Assembly (NCBI GenBank): GCA_963970005.1
Contig: CAXAMN010018890.1
Coordinates: 669,572-733,571, forward strand
Direction of reading: 5' to 3'
Length of the DNA: 64,000 nt
Origin: Durusdinium trenchii
Lineage: Eukaryota; Sar; Dinophyceae; Suessiales; Symbiodiniaceae
Part shown: positions 13,301-25,700 of the stretch, piece by piece
Numbering within the stretch: the stretch's first letter is position 1
Layout of the letters: the number at the start of each line of letters is the position of its first letter
Position numbers and translations under genes: made by a program
Notes under the pieces: generated by a model
The model's database searches: none
What the model was told of the DNA's origin: nothing
The model's input: only the letters and a program-made list of their open reading frames with translations

Positions 13301-16300
13301 CTGTGGCTCCAGTGAGGACAGGAACAAGGGAACACCACCTCGCGTCATGTTGAGATCAGGCATCTATCCTCACCAAGCGCCCCAACCGCCCCAACCGCCC
13401 CGGTTGTCTCGCCTTCGGTCTCGGGATCCTGTGCGAAACGCTCCAGGCAGTCAATGAAGTTGGTGCCTCGGTTACGGCGAGCAGAGAGCACCAACAGCGA
13501 GCACCAACAGCCTCGTTGGGTCTTTGGTCTTTGTGTGGACCTGGCAGTTTTTGATCATGGCACATGGCACTCACTGAAACATACGCAGTCGTTGTGCTAT
13601 CACATGATTTTGGCGCTTGTGCTATCTCCAGCGACATCGTGATACATCGTAATAGTAATACCCCTCAGAAAGGATGCAAAGGCTCGGTCTCTAGGCGTGT
13701 GGCTAAACCCGTGGGGATGCGACCAGGTTCAGCCACAGTGAGCAACACGCGCCGAAATCGAAAAACATGTCGTGCCATGTGTCCAAAACCTTGGGTGCCT
13801 GGCTCACCTTATTCCCTTTAAGAATGTGTGGGTCCGCGTGTCGCCAAAGGGGACTCCCTCCTCCTTTTGTTGCACCTCCGCCGAGCATTGGCACCTCACA
13901 GCCCTTTTTGTCCCGGTCCAATCCCTGGCCGCGCGGCCGTTGAAGGGGTCGCCGCCGATTCCAATGCAGGTGCTCTGCCCCATGCCGGTGACCGTGGTCT
14001 GGTGCACCGCCTGCCCACCAAGATGTGCCGACAGGCTGCATTCCCGACGTCGCCTAAAAAAGCCGGTGTCTCCCAAAAACTAGTTCGACAAGGACATGCC
14101 TGAACTCGGGCCACCTATTTTTGTGTGTGGTCAAACGGTCATCAACCTCCCCGATCCTTCATCTCCACGATGTCACAATCAAGCGAATTCCCTCCTGTGC
14201 AGTGCCAGGCGGTCGCCTCCATCTTCACACCTCACACCTGATGTTTGTCGACCGCCGCCCCACTGCATTCAAGCGCGCCTCGTAGGTCAAGGTGCCGGAC
14301 CTGCACACTCGGGCGCGTTCGGCGCTGCCCGTTTCAGAGGGCGCTTTGAATCGTGAGGAAGGAGCAAAAAGGAACCGAGGCATAGGGAGTTCACAAGGGC
14401 CCAAACAAGGGCCCAAAGTCTCAATTTGGTTCGGGGTACTTGTGTAAAGTCCAAACCCGATTCTTCCATCTCCATACGCCCCGGTTCTCCAAAAGTCGGC
14501 AGTCCTCTCCTTCCAATTTCGATGGCTCCCACAGTTTCATCCTTCCCCGTCGCGGTGGCCTACTAAGAAACCCCCAGTCGCCTGCTGACAATGCCGATCT
14601 TTCCAGCCTTGTGGATGTATCCTCAGCGCAGCGGAGGATTTCCCGGGGGAAAGCACTGGGAACATGGAGACATCTGTGGGCGGAGCACTTTGCTCTTCTT
14701 TTTCACATATTTTAATACTTTGGGGGGAGCTTGGCGACGGGAGACACTTGATAGTTCGGAAGCTTGTCTGGGCTGCGTGTTCCGAGTCAAGACTTTGCCG
14801 TCTACTTACTTCCCATGCGGTTGGTTGAAGAGGTCACTACTATCATGATGATCAAGACCCATCAAAGACTGGAAAACACCATGTACAAAAACACTAAATG
14901 AAAAACAAAATAAAGGCAGAAAACAGTACCAAACCACAGCCACTGAAAGAAAATTAGCCCAGCTGGAGACCCCAATGGCGAGATACAAACCGGGACAAAA
15001 AGAAAAATCTGGAAAACGCTCCTGAAAGCGCCCAGCAGAAGAAGTTTCATCATGGTACAGGATTAATGTGACACGCAATACTGTGAGCCCAAGCTACAGC
15101 CGCTCAAACGTGAATCACTACCATGATAGGCTGCAAAAATGAGCATGGACATGTCGAATCCGCTTGCCGCATGACGAAAAATCAAACAATCCATCACGTT
15201 TACTTGCACATTTAGTACATTCTCTTGTTCACCTGCAGTCGTAGTTTTCAGACACCCTCCAATGCTCACCACTGCCAGTTCTGAGTTGAAAATGCACCTC
15301 ATAGGTGTTTAAAGATGCTTTTCGTCTACCTCGGTTGATTTTGTTTATCCTGGGTGTCTCGCATGTTCGCGGTGGTCCAACAAAAATGTCGCTGTTCCAA
15401 GTTTAGATGGCGTCCCTCACGCGCTGCTTGAAACCAATTGCTGTAACTAACTTATATCTATATAGATATACATACACATATATATATATATATACTGCCC
15501 ACCGGGCTCCCTCGAGACAATGATTTGACTTCAACGCCCGGCCTTGCAAAACAGCTAGTTTCGCCAGCTGATTTGGGCCGGGTCTCGTGCTCCGCATTGA
15601 TATGCCTCGCGCTCTCTCTCTATCTCTCTCTCTCTCTCTCTCTGTCTTGCTCTCTTTGTCGACCTCTCTCAAACCCTTCTGTTTCATTCTTTTCGTTCAC
15701 GCGTTGTGGCCGAGGGGCCGCAGCCGCAGCAAACAAAAACGGTTGTAGCTGTACTCCAGCTGCACCCCAGCCATCTCCCCAATTTGTTGGCTCGCGCAAC
15801 AGCGATCGTGTCACGGAGTTCCTTGCAATTGCCCCAGTACGCAGAGGTGCCTCGCCAGTGGAAAAACACTTCAACTGCTCCTCCCCCGTATATGACAGCC
15901 ACGTACTCTTTAGCTCACAGCGCACGAACTCGGGTGTTGGTGATTTGAAACGTTCTGCATAGCCAAGTCTGATCTAGGTGGAACTGCACTGTCAAATGTC
16001 TTCTCCCTCTGCTCACTGCTTCTTCTTTGACTCCGTAGTCGGCCAACTCTGTTGATCATGGCGTGGAGGTGGATGGTTGTAGCGATATCCGCAATACGGC
16101 TTTGTGGGACTCTTTGCGCTCTTGCCTGCGCCACCTTGTCCTGCGCCGTCTCGGTGTGGTGGACGCCTGGAGCTGCGATCGTAATGGTCTGGCTCCTCGT
16201 CCGTCTCCACTGGGAATTCCTCTTGTGGGCTCGCCCCCCCTACCCATCTTTCTTTTTTTATTCACGCCGGTTGCCGGTTGCCCCTTTTTAATACCTCTTC

Positions 16301-19300
16301 ATCCACTNNNNNNNNNNCTCTAGGATCCAGACATCCAAGGCCGTGTCCACGGACTCCCATGAGTACGCGCTTGGCGCGCCAGCGAGCACCGGCCTTCAGG
16401 TTAGGACGTCGTCCTCGCTTCGAAAGACGGTGTAGCAGGAAGTCCTTTGCTGCACCCCGGGAGAGACGTAAGCCTGTGTTCCGCAGCACTCGTTGCGGGT
16501 CGAACGCTTTGGTCAAATATGCTCCTGGGTGCGTCTGCGGGGCGTAGTTCCAAAGGTGCTCTAGCTTGGCCTTGGCGCGCGCCCACAAGCAGTTCGGCAC
16601 GGCCGCAAGCAAAGCTATCTCCTCCCCGGTCGAGGCCTATCCGTCATGCGAAAACCAACAAGGAAACGTGCGCAAGCTTGATGTCTTTCCACTTGACAAA
16701 GAAACGTTCTCCCACTTCAAGGCTCGCTGCGCGGATGGCTTCGACACCACGCCTTTACTCTGCGGCGTCGCATCGAGCCGCCACAAACCTCTCTATGACC
16801 AGCCAAATTGCGAAAGTCAAGGCACCCTGAGCAAGCTAGCTTCGCCAACCAAAGCGCACGATCCAATGTAGAAACTCTCCCTTCACCGATCTCCTGTAAT
16901 ATATTATTTACCGGAACTTCCAAGTTGACAGGCTGCGTCTATCTCCCGTTTCTAAGCCATAAGACAGGCCACGCAGTTGCCTATTGGCTCAAGCCTATCT
17001 GGCGCTCCATTGCTAACATGATGCAAGTTCCCTACTGAAATCTTCACAGGCTTCTAGTTCCCTGCTTGCCTCCCACAAAACAAAGAGGGACATATAAGGC
17101 ACCTACCCTTAGATTCTGCTCTATCTGGGGACCCGTTCCAAAGCTCACTGTCTTAACTAAGCCCTTCTTCCTTTTGGCATTTCGCGGGGGACCAAGGAGC
17201 AACAATTTGGCCACACAGCCTGCATGAGAACATGTCCATGTACAATCGTGGGGGGCGTGTCCACGCCGACCTGGCCAGACCAGATTCCTTGAGATCAATT
17301 TTCTACAGACCGCCGTAGCGCTTCAGCCAGTGAGAGCTTCTGCCCACTGCACGTAGAGCTTTTGTCTATACGCTCGTTCACATCTTTACAAGATGTCCAA
17401 AGCCACCACTGGTCCACATAACACCACAACAAGCCAGTGATTTCTCCTTCTTTGTTTCGTGCAGTGATTGGCTTCGGCACCCACTGCTTCACATCAGCCC
17501 ACATTTGATCCACAAGGCCAGTATTGACTCGACCTGGAAATTCCAGTGTGCGCTATGTAAAAACAGCAAAACCTTGCGCGACAAAAAAGAATATCGCACA
17601 AACGTTAACAAAAAGTAACATTGAAAAGTCACATAAGATACATTAAGATACATATAAAATAGACATGCTGCATTTCGTACCACTGTCTTAAGTAAACCCG
17701 TCTGGATATAACATATGGATTCCAGATCCACCAGTTTCGGCTTCCCCCTAAAAGCTGGCATAAAAGCGGACCAACTAAAAACATCCAAAAGATCTTCACC
17801 GGAAACCAGACCCTTCCCCGAAGCCTCGCCAAGCCAGAAAGCTCCCCAGAAAGCGACCTCTGGGTTCCCAGACCAGGCATGATGCCCATCTTGCACTCCC
17901 CGGGCTTGATGATGCCAGGGCAATTCGGGCCTCAGCGCGGCCGTTCCCGTCTCGCTCCGCGGCCGGCGACGCAAGCCCGCCGGCGGGGGCGAAACCGGTG
18001 CCGGCCTTGTTCGTTCGGTATTGGGTTGCACCCCACGTTCAAGGACCAAGGCCCAAAGGGAGTGCAACTCGATTTGCAGCTCAGATGCCGCCCACACAGG
18101 TGTTTGCACCACCCCTAGTCTATCCCGGACGGTCAAAAGCTACCCGCGATGGCAGACACATCAGCCCGACAGTCGAAAGCAGCTCGACAGTCGTTGACTA
18201 CCAGGACCTTCCAGCAGGTGGTTTTTGGACACCCCTTGACCTCTAAGAGGCTATAAACACCCCTTGGAGGGTTCTGGTAGTTATGATCTTTTGCAAGTTG
18301 AGCTTCGACCCGATTTCTGTGGGCCACTCAGCTCGCCACCGATCAGGCGGGACTTGTTTTGACGCATCAAGGCATGCTTCACTTTCACCATGTCCTCACA
18401 GACACCGGAAACGGAAACCGTCGCTTCACGCGCCGTGACCGCGTGGAACCGGTAAACCGTGGCACCCGCTCCGGATCGAAGCTGCCGAAAGCGACGGTGA
18501 CCAAGCCGGGTAGGGACCGACCGTAAGGGCCCGACCAGGTGCGCCATAGGTAGAGGTGAATCTGCACAGTGCGCACATCGCCGTTGAAAATCCAACCACC
18601 CAGTGACCCTTTTTATCCCTAAATCGCTCTTCTGAGAGCCGTGTGTGCCAAAAAACAAAAGCCTTTTCTTGATTCAGGAGTTTGGAAGGTTTATTCCCCA
18701 GGTATGCTTGCGAATACACTCAAGTACAACAGGGGATCTGCCCAGTCCCTGCAGGATTCTTGGTTTCTGTTCTTGCTCATGATCCGTCTTTGCACACTTC
18801 CTGGTGCTTCAACATCAGTAAAACAAAAACTACTAATGTGCAGTTCCTACGCTGCCGGTTGGCATGGAAAGTAGGCTGGCAAAACTCCACGGAAGGAGTG
18901 GAAAGGAACTTTGTGAAAGATGTGATGTTGTGGTTCCACACCCCTGGGCCCAGGCCATACACCTTTGGGACAACTTCAACCAAGAGAGCTTCTCAACGGG
19001 TGAAGCTCTCCAACTGCACATCTCCGTCCGAGTTCATCCGCCACGACAAGGCCGTCGGATCCAAAAGGCCAAGAGAGATCTGGGGCGTCTCTTGGTGTCT
19101 AGACTGCTAGATGATTAAATCCTTCGGATCAAAGCTAGCAGTCAACATGTGGACCTGCTAGCCGGTCTCTTGGTGTCAGGCAACATGTGTAAATCCTTCG
19201 GATGATTGCTCGATGACTACGCTGCCTGATCCTCCACCTGGCAAAGAACTGGTCCACGGTAACCCCTCACCCACGTCTGGCCCACGCGATTCTTCCTGCT

Positions 19301-22300
19301 GAGGAATACCCTCAGTGATGCAAACGATGAGGGGGATCTCGGCCTCAGCGGTGGAAGCAAGTACATGTTTATCATCCATCTTTGCCTCTTTAAGAAAAGT
19401 AGCCTCGCGACCCAACATTTGCCAAGGCCTCCAGATCTTCGGAACTTCGGATGTTACCCATCTTTCCTTTTCCTCCTTCACTTCTAATACACTCAGGACG
19501 CCTGGTAAGTCAACCAATCGGTGTCAGGAAGGAGGGTCCAAGAACGGCATAGACCCCAAACAGCTTGAGTCCCAGTCCCAAGACCTTTTAAACTGGCACC
19601 GCCGTTTCTGGCACTGTAGCCCTGGCACTGGAGACACGGGCCATTGTCTTACAACCGGGCAAACCTTCGGTTCGCAGCCCCTCTCCTTCCTTCATCGATC
19701 GCTTCCACCGTCGCCGCACCTCCAACGCCTCCAAGACGGCTGCCGCAGCCGCAGGCGGGGGCACATAGATCACAGAGGCATCGCACCTCGCTCCGGGGGC
19801 CACCGTGCGACACCGTGACGAACCAAAACGCCACCGACAGGACACGTTTGGAGCTCGGAGAACTAGAGGAAAAGAGCTCAAGCTTTGAAAGAAAGCAGTA
19901 TCAAACAAACATTGGAGACCAAACTAACCGTCTCTTTTTCCGAACATGCCTGACCTCTCCTGGCCCCAAGGCCCTGTTTTTCCTTTCAAGGGCCGCTCTT
20001 ACGTACTGCAATTCAGTATTCGCCTATTCAATGAAGTAAGGGCGCCTGCGGCCACGACCTACTGGACGCAGGATGGCTCACGCTTCTTCAAGGACGCTCC
20101 CCCCGCCGCCCTGCACTATGAACTTGGTTCCTCAATTGTTTCAAAAAAGAACTAGTAGCAAGAAGCAACTAGGAACACGAAGCTACGTTCGGGGCTCCTG
20201 GCATCCAAGAAGCCGACCAGAGCGAGGACGCTTGGTCCGGGGGCCCGGGCTGCGTCTCCTTCTTCGCCTCCATGCAGTTGGCGAAGATCGGCAGGTCTCG
20301 GCGCCAATGGGCGGCGCGCTTGGGCGTTGCGGGGAAAGGGGAGGAGGTTGGCTGAGATGGAGCCAATGGTTTGTGGTGATTGGTTGGCCCGATGACGGAA
20401 GGCCCTGAATTCCGAACGCCAGCTGAGAACACACAACGTGCCATCATGCTAACCTGCTTTTTTGTCGGAACATCACCTCAAAACACGCCAGACAGACGTG
20501 CAGAACCCATGTTTCAAAGACTGAAAACTCAAACTTTGAGGAGGATTGATCTCTGGCAGCTCAAATCCTCTTTGATACAAACAAATTGTTGTATGGTGAG
20601 TCCCGAGCATGTCCATGCAAGGGCCACAAAGTCTGCAAGCTCAGAGATGCAGTGCTCAAGCTTGGTGCATGCATTCAAACTTAGGAGTATCGCTTTTGAG
20701 TGTGACACTGTAGGTATCTAGGTATCGTTTTGCGGGATTTTGAACGGTTCGCACATCGCCATCCAAGGATCTACTGCATATGTCGACTACAATATCGTTT
20801 TTGGACGTAACGTATCCGTTTTTCAAGGAAAGCTCAATTCACAGTCTTGGATGAAACGCCCTTCGACTGTAATGTTGAAAACGATACTCCACTGCTCATG
20901 AGGCAGAGATACATTCTTCAAAGACACTCAGCATACTTACAGCCTGCATCGGATACAATTGTTGTAGCTTCATTGCCAGAGTGGTGCTGTTTGAAAGGCT
21001 AGCTTTGGTCAAAGCAAGATCAAACTAAACCAAACTGTCGCTGCACTGCACTCAGTATCATTGCTGATCGTGCTGCAGCCGCCCCTCAAGCTTTGATGAG
21101 CTTGGCAATGTTTGGCAGTGGATCATCACAAGCAATGTAGAATCTTGATTGTACTTCAACCCCCCAGGCCTCTTCAGAGGTGCTACAATCCATCTCTGGG
21201 GTTGAAGGATGTTGAAGGCTTGTTATTCATCAAGAGTCTACATGACCTGGATCCCTTGTTCATGGTCCATTGCCAATGGCAAGTCTCGCCGCTCTCAGCG
21301 GCGGTGTCTGGGACTCCCCGCCCATGTGCGTCGTGCCACCCTGAAGTAAGTTCGTTCAACGAGTCGGGAGATCAAGGTCGGGAGACAAAAGGCGAGACCG
21401 TTTTCGTGAAGAAGACGGTTCGGCGACCGGGGCCTCTCTTCGAAAAGAAACAAAACAAAAACCAACAAAAGGGCCGCCGCCAAACGCCAAACACCAGCCC
21501 TCTGCGGCAAAAGAGAAGCCGCTGGCACCGTGCCGCGGCGCGACACAGTTCTACCAGCGGCCTGTTCTTCTTAGATCATTCGGCGCACAGACTGGCCTTC
21601 TTCTTGTTGACGCCACCCACCATCCTGGTGCCATACTGGATCGCCTGAAACGTCGCAGAAAACGGTCGCTTTCACCTCCCTGGATCACCCTACGCCTGGA
21701 CGGTCTCGAACCAGCCAGTCGTACCGAGCATCGGTCTCTGTCTGAAATCAAATACAACGACAAGATAGGTAGTCTACAGAGGTCTACACAAATCCCAAAT
21801 ACAGCATGCTAGTCTATAGGTCTAATACAGCATGGTAGTCTATAGGTCTCTGATGATGACAACGACGATGATGACTGAGCAGCTTGTGCTATGCCACCAC
21901 GGCCCACCAGACCCAGACACTGGTCTCAACTCCAGTGTGATAAGGTACAGGGGCTAGGCTGAGAAAGCGAGGTCAGGAGTGTGACCTACCAAAGTCTGAA
22001 TCCCCTCGTAGGATTTCTCGCAATTCCTGAGGGGTCAAAAGGCATCCAAAAAAGCATCCAAAAAGAATCTCCAAACGACGGTCGGGAGCTCCTGATCAAT
22101 TACTGTAGTCTACGTACCGGTCTTTCAGGTGCTAGACTGTTCGAGATGGGAATCGATCAGTCTTGAATTCTAGGAATGGATGATGGATTCGTCTCCTTTC
22201 ATCTAGTCACCTTTCCCAATCTAAAAGGGCTCGTAGGCTCCTCCTCCTCCTCTCCCTAACCTCTTGGCACCCTGCAACGAATCCTCTTCCCGACCTCCCT

Positions 22301-22395
22301 GATCCAGTGTCGCATCGAGCCTGGGTGGTGTGGAAGGTGCCCTGCCGCCCAGTCATGCCCTGGCAAATGACCTTGGTATCCTTGTTGATCCAAAC
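10356..22395 (-). CDS. SUCLG1: succinate-CoA ligase (succinyl-CoA synthetase), alpha subunit, 18 exons
   Basis: TCA-cycle enzyme subunit (mitochondrial matrix) that binds CoA and carries the phosphohistidine; the beta subunit sets ATP or GTP use. Exons in order: 22321-22395, 21597-21644, 21322-21340, 20254-20296, 19720-19786, 19296-19343, 18340-18394, 17874-17930, 14582-14621, 14279-14300, 13938-14010, 13413-13466, 12998-13059, 12596-12654, 12363-12417, 11679-11708, 11092-11142, 10356-10382. They sum to 294 codons plus TGA, with phase matching at every join. Motifs: [12 protein letters not shown] (CoA fold), [66 protein letters not shown], and [18 protein letters not shown] with the active-site His. 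Of 17 donors, 12 are GC, 4 GT and 1 GA; all acceptors are AG. The targeting peptide and start codon lie in unresolved upstream exons. The weakest joins are 21322/20254, which puts Asp where the family has Gly, and 20254/19720, one residue short. Confidence 0.93.
12880..12925. repeat. foldback end of a short dispersed element
   Basis: A perfect 9-bp inverted pair (CCTCCTTAC and GTAAGGAGG) encloses two copies of CTTAATTCAGTAAG. It belongs to a longer element covering roughly 12775-12925, inside an SCS-alpha intron. That element also holds the core GACGCAGGATAGCTCACG (on the minus strand, about 12830-12847), which recurs near 20064 and 34146. Confidence 0.7.
15611..15643. repeat. (CT)n microsatellite
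   Basis: A nearly uninterrupted dinucleotide run inside the large intron of the SCS-alpha gene. A short (TA)n run lies just before it at about 15458-15494. Confidence 0.9.
16308..16317. other. assembly gap (10 N)
   Basis: Ten N, inside an SCS-alpha intron. A second gap at 43192-43201 is also exactly ten N, so these are placeholders and true gap length is unknown. Reading frames that cross it are meaningless. Confidence 0.98.
20064..20098 (+). repeat. partial copy of the dispersed AGCTCACGCTTC element
   Basis: The stretch reads GGACGCAGGATGGCTCACGC followed by TTCTTCAAGGACGC. It differs from the minus-strand copy near 12830 and the plus-strand copy near 34146 by only a few bases. It sits in the SCS-alpha intron between 19786 and 20254. 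Confidence 0.55.
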
Positions 22396-22767
22396 CTGGC
22401 GCAATCGGCCGCGTGGAGACTCTGCGCGATCGGGCCGCGATGGCACCCGTGAGGCCGCGCGAGGAGTGTGTCCATGCACGGTAACAAGTCCATGCACCAC
22501 ATGGTAGGACAACGTCTGAAGTCGACGGTCTTCAGAGTGGCCAAGCTGCCCCCCTTTCACCGCAGGCCTTGGCAGTTGAGGAGTGGCGCATGGCGCCAGC
22601 CAGCTGCCTTCGGCCGGTGAACAAGGGGTCTTTCCTCGACAGGATGGGAGTGGGAGGGAGTGAGGATCCGTCGTCCACCAGGATGTTCCCGAAAATATGT
22701 CTAACAGGTCTGTCACTTTGCTTTGGGCATGCCACCCAAAGTAGAAAAGTGACCTGTACTTTCACCG

Positions 22768-22792
22768 CTCTCTCTCTCTCTCTCTCTCTCTC
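22768..22792. repeat. (CT)n microsatellite
   Basis: A short pure CT dinucleotide run just upstream, in minus-strand terms, of the first recognised SCS-alpha exon. Confidence 0.9.
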
Positions 22793-25700
22793 AAGTCGAG
22801 GAATGTCACCGACCGACCTCTGAATAGCTTCAGAGGAACAGCTATCCAATATAAAGCACCTCTTCCGGTCGGGTAGCATCAGATCCTCTCATCTTCTTGT
22901 TGAAAACTTACTATCTAGAAGATGCTTTCGCCCTTTCGCCTACGAGAAAGTGATCTGCTCTGGTGGTAGAACCAGCCCAACTCCCGACCCTTGCCAAGAA
23001 CTACGAACTACAACCACCATGCCAAACAGGTCGCAAACACCGAAATATCCTGTCCGCATTCTGTAGGTTGCTACAGGTTGCTGGGTGAAGGGGGTTCAAA
23101 ATCAGCCAACACCTCGGCAGAAGCCGCTGCGCAAAGCGCAGCCTGGATGAGACGCTCCTGAAGAGGCGCTGCCTCAGAACTCGCAGACTCTCTGCCGGGT
23201 TTCCGAGGCCCGTTCAGCAGAAACCCGTTCAGCACATAGCAATCTTGGACTTCGGATGTGAACGCCCCAGAATTCCTGAAGGACACTTCAGTTGCCTGAA
23301 GAGGCTCTGCGAATTCAACAACACTGAACAGGTCAGAATCACACTTCGAAAGCCACCCACAAATCTCCCACGCCGTGAGAGGAACCAGCTCTCTGAGTCA
23401 AACCCCAATCCCCAGCTTAGGCAACTCAAACCAACTCTCTGAGTCACTATATTCAAATGGCCAAAACCACCTTTGTCAAGCGTGTGTTCCCACTTCTCAT
23501 CACATATATAGACACCCTGTTGTATCCAAACTTGGGGAACCTGTGGCTGACCTAAGACTACTGTCTAAGATCCTGGGTAGACCACCTCACTTGATCAGTT
23601 CTTTTTGTCCTCCCCTCTAACCAGGCCCTGACCGGCCCGGGCATCCCGACATGATGGTCGCAAGCTCTAAGAGATTGAGACGGTGCGGCCGGCGGAGATC
23701 GGGTCTCTCTGTGGAGATCGGGCCACAAGACGCGTGACGCAGGCGGAAGGGTTTGACGTGGTGCGGTTTGGGTGTGGTGTGTTTCATGGAAGGATAAGCA
23801 TGATCCAATTGAGGCAAGCAGTCCGTGGACCAAAAAAGACTTCTGTATAATTTCATGTATAGTTTATCTAACTAGATACAAAAATAAATGTTATATATAG
23901 TATTGCACAGACTTTGGGCATTTAAAGGATTCTTGGCCGTAAAGAATGGTGTGACACCAGACCACAACAGCCAAGAATCCACCTTTGCCTGGTTGTGGAT
24001 CAGAAGTGTGGCTATACTTCCAGGCCGCATGGGCTACACCCAGCTCATTTGCTGGTTGACCCAGGCTGAAAGAACTCTGCAGAGCGCTGAAGAACAATGA
24101 CTCATCCAAATGGTAGCAATACAACAGTGCAACAGTACCACACCATACTGTAAAAGTGGGGTGAACAATGATGTCTTGACTACATCAACACCTCATCTGC
24201 ACTACAACTTCCAGAACACCTCCAGCCAGGGCCTCGCGCGCCACGCGGTCGCGCGCGGCGCCGCAACACGCGCCACGCCGCTCCTGGGGGTTCTGGGCGT
24301 CTTCGGCGTCTTCGACCTCTCCCTGCAACCGTGCGGTTAGCGGAGCACCGGCGGAAGCGTCGACCCACCTCAACAGCTGCTCCGTGCTGAGGTGGAGCGA
24401 CTTGAGGAAGGGGCCACCGGCGGGTTCTAGGGACCTGGAGTTCATCTTCACATCATCCATCTTCAGAGCTCAGTCAGCTCAGTCAAATGAATCAGTTCAT
24501 GCAGATGAGGACGAGATGAGCACATAATCCACGCCCCCTCAAAGACTACATCGATGATGTATTCCATCTTCCCGGAATGGTGGAAGAACCTCCTAGTTGC
24601 CGGCGCCACATGGTGACACCGGTCCTGGTGGGCCTCGAGAAGACTCGGCTCCACATGATGATGTTCCGTCGCCTCGATAACCCCCCTTTCAGACTCGAAG
24701 AACACCCTTGTTCTTCCGGGACCTCAGGTCAATGACCTCATGTGACAGACCTCAAGGACGAAACGTCTCCACTGAGCAACGGACCGGGACCGACCTTCCA
24801 GCGAAAGCACCAACCCGCCGCACCCCCACGCCTGGGGCTCACCTCGGCCGGTGGGCCTGGCAGGTCCGGTTGGGGCACCTGACGGCGGGATCAGGAAGAG
24901 CGGTGTCCAAGGATTGGGATGGTGTGATGGACTGGATGTTGGATTTGGGCAGCTCAAAGAGCTCTCAGGCGATGTAAGGCGGATGTTCATTCACTCCGAG
25001 AGGCAGTGCTGTCCCAGCTTCTCCGGGTCTGGTCCGAGTTAGATCTCTGGACATAACTTGACATAGCCAGTCTGTAGCTGAGAGTGTGAAACGCCTGAGA
25101 ATGTCCACGGTGTCTTCTTCTTCTTCTTTCTCCCTTGGGCGGTCAACACGAACAGTTGTGTGTGGTCCCGATCGTGAACCACATTGAACCACCCTAGAAA
25201 GCCAAAAGAGACAACACCCATCCCCATCTATTAGGTTGAAGGCAGTTGAAGGCCATCGCTATTAGATTTGAGGCCATCGAAAGAGACAACACCATGACAA
25301 CACCCATCATTAATTTCCAGATATGGTGTACATGGAGTCCACCAGACCCGGTGCTGGGACCGGCAACCCACCTGGCGCTGGTTCCCACGCAGCACCGCAC
25401 CGGGCCTCCACTTCTGGAGCCTTCACCTGAAACAAACATCGAGACTGGAAGTGCCAAGACTGAAAGTATTCCAACCAAGACTGAAAGGAATTGAGTGGAC
25501 CTGGCCTCTCAAACTCAGACCTAAGCTCAAGAGTCATTCAAGAGACCTTGCGAACCTTCAAGTCCAGTAGGTTTAGATGTCATGAAAACCCACTGTGACA
25601 ACAGTTTCTGGGGGGCAGCGGTCACTCAATTTCAGCAAAGCATCCCCTCTTGCAACTTGCGAGATATTTCCAAAGGCATATTCTCAGGTCCATGTTGTGG

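Larger units (their letters stand above)
14622..17873 (-). other. large SCS-alpha intron with no exon found
   Basis: This intron of about 3.25 kb separates the MGIM exon (17874-17930) from the [12 protein letters not shown] exon (14582-14621). Those two exons join in frame across a GT donor. The intron contains an assembly gap and simple repeats. Open frames here, such as the long one at about 17489-18136 on the minus strand, are chance readings; that one overlaps a real exon in another frame. Confidence 0.75.

Noticed and set aside
16971-16996. TTGGCTCAAG preceded by GCCTA, resembling the end of the dinoflagellate spliced leader
   Set aside because: Only about ten exact bases, inside the SCS-alpha intron, with no retroposed coding sequence following; likely chance.
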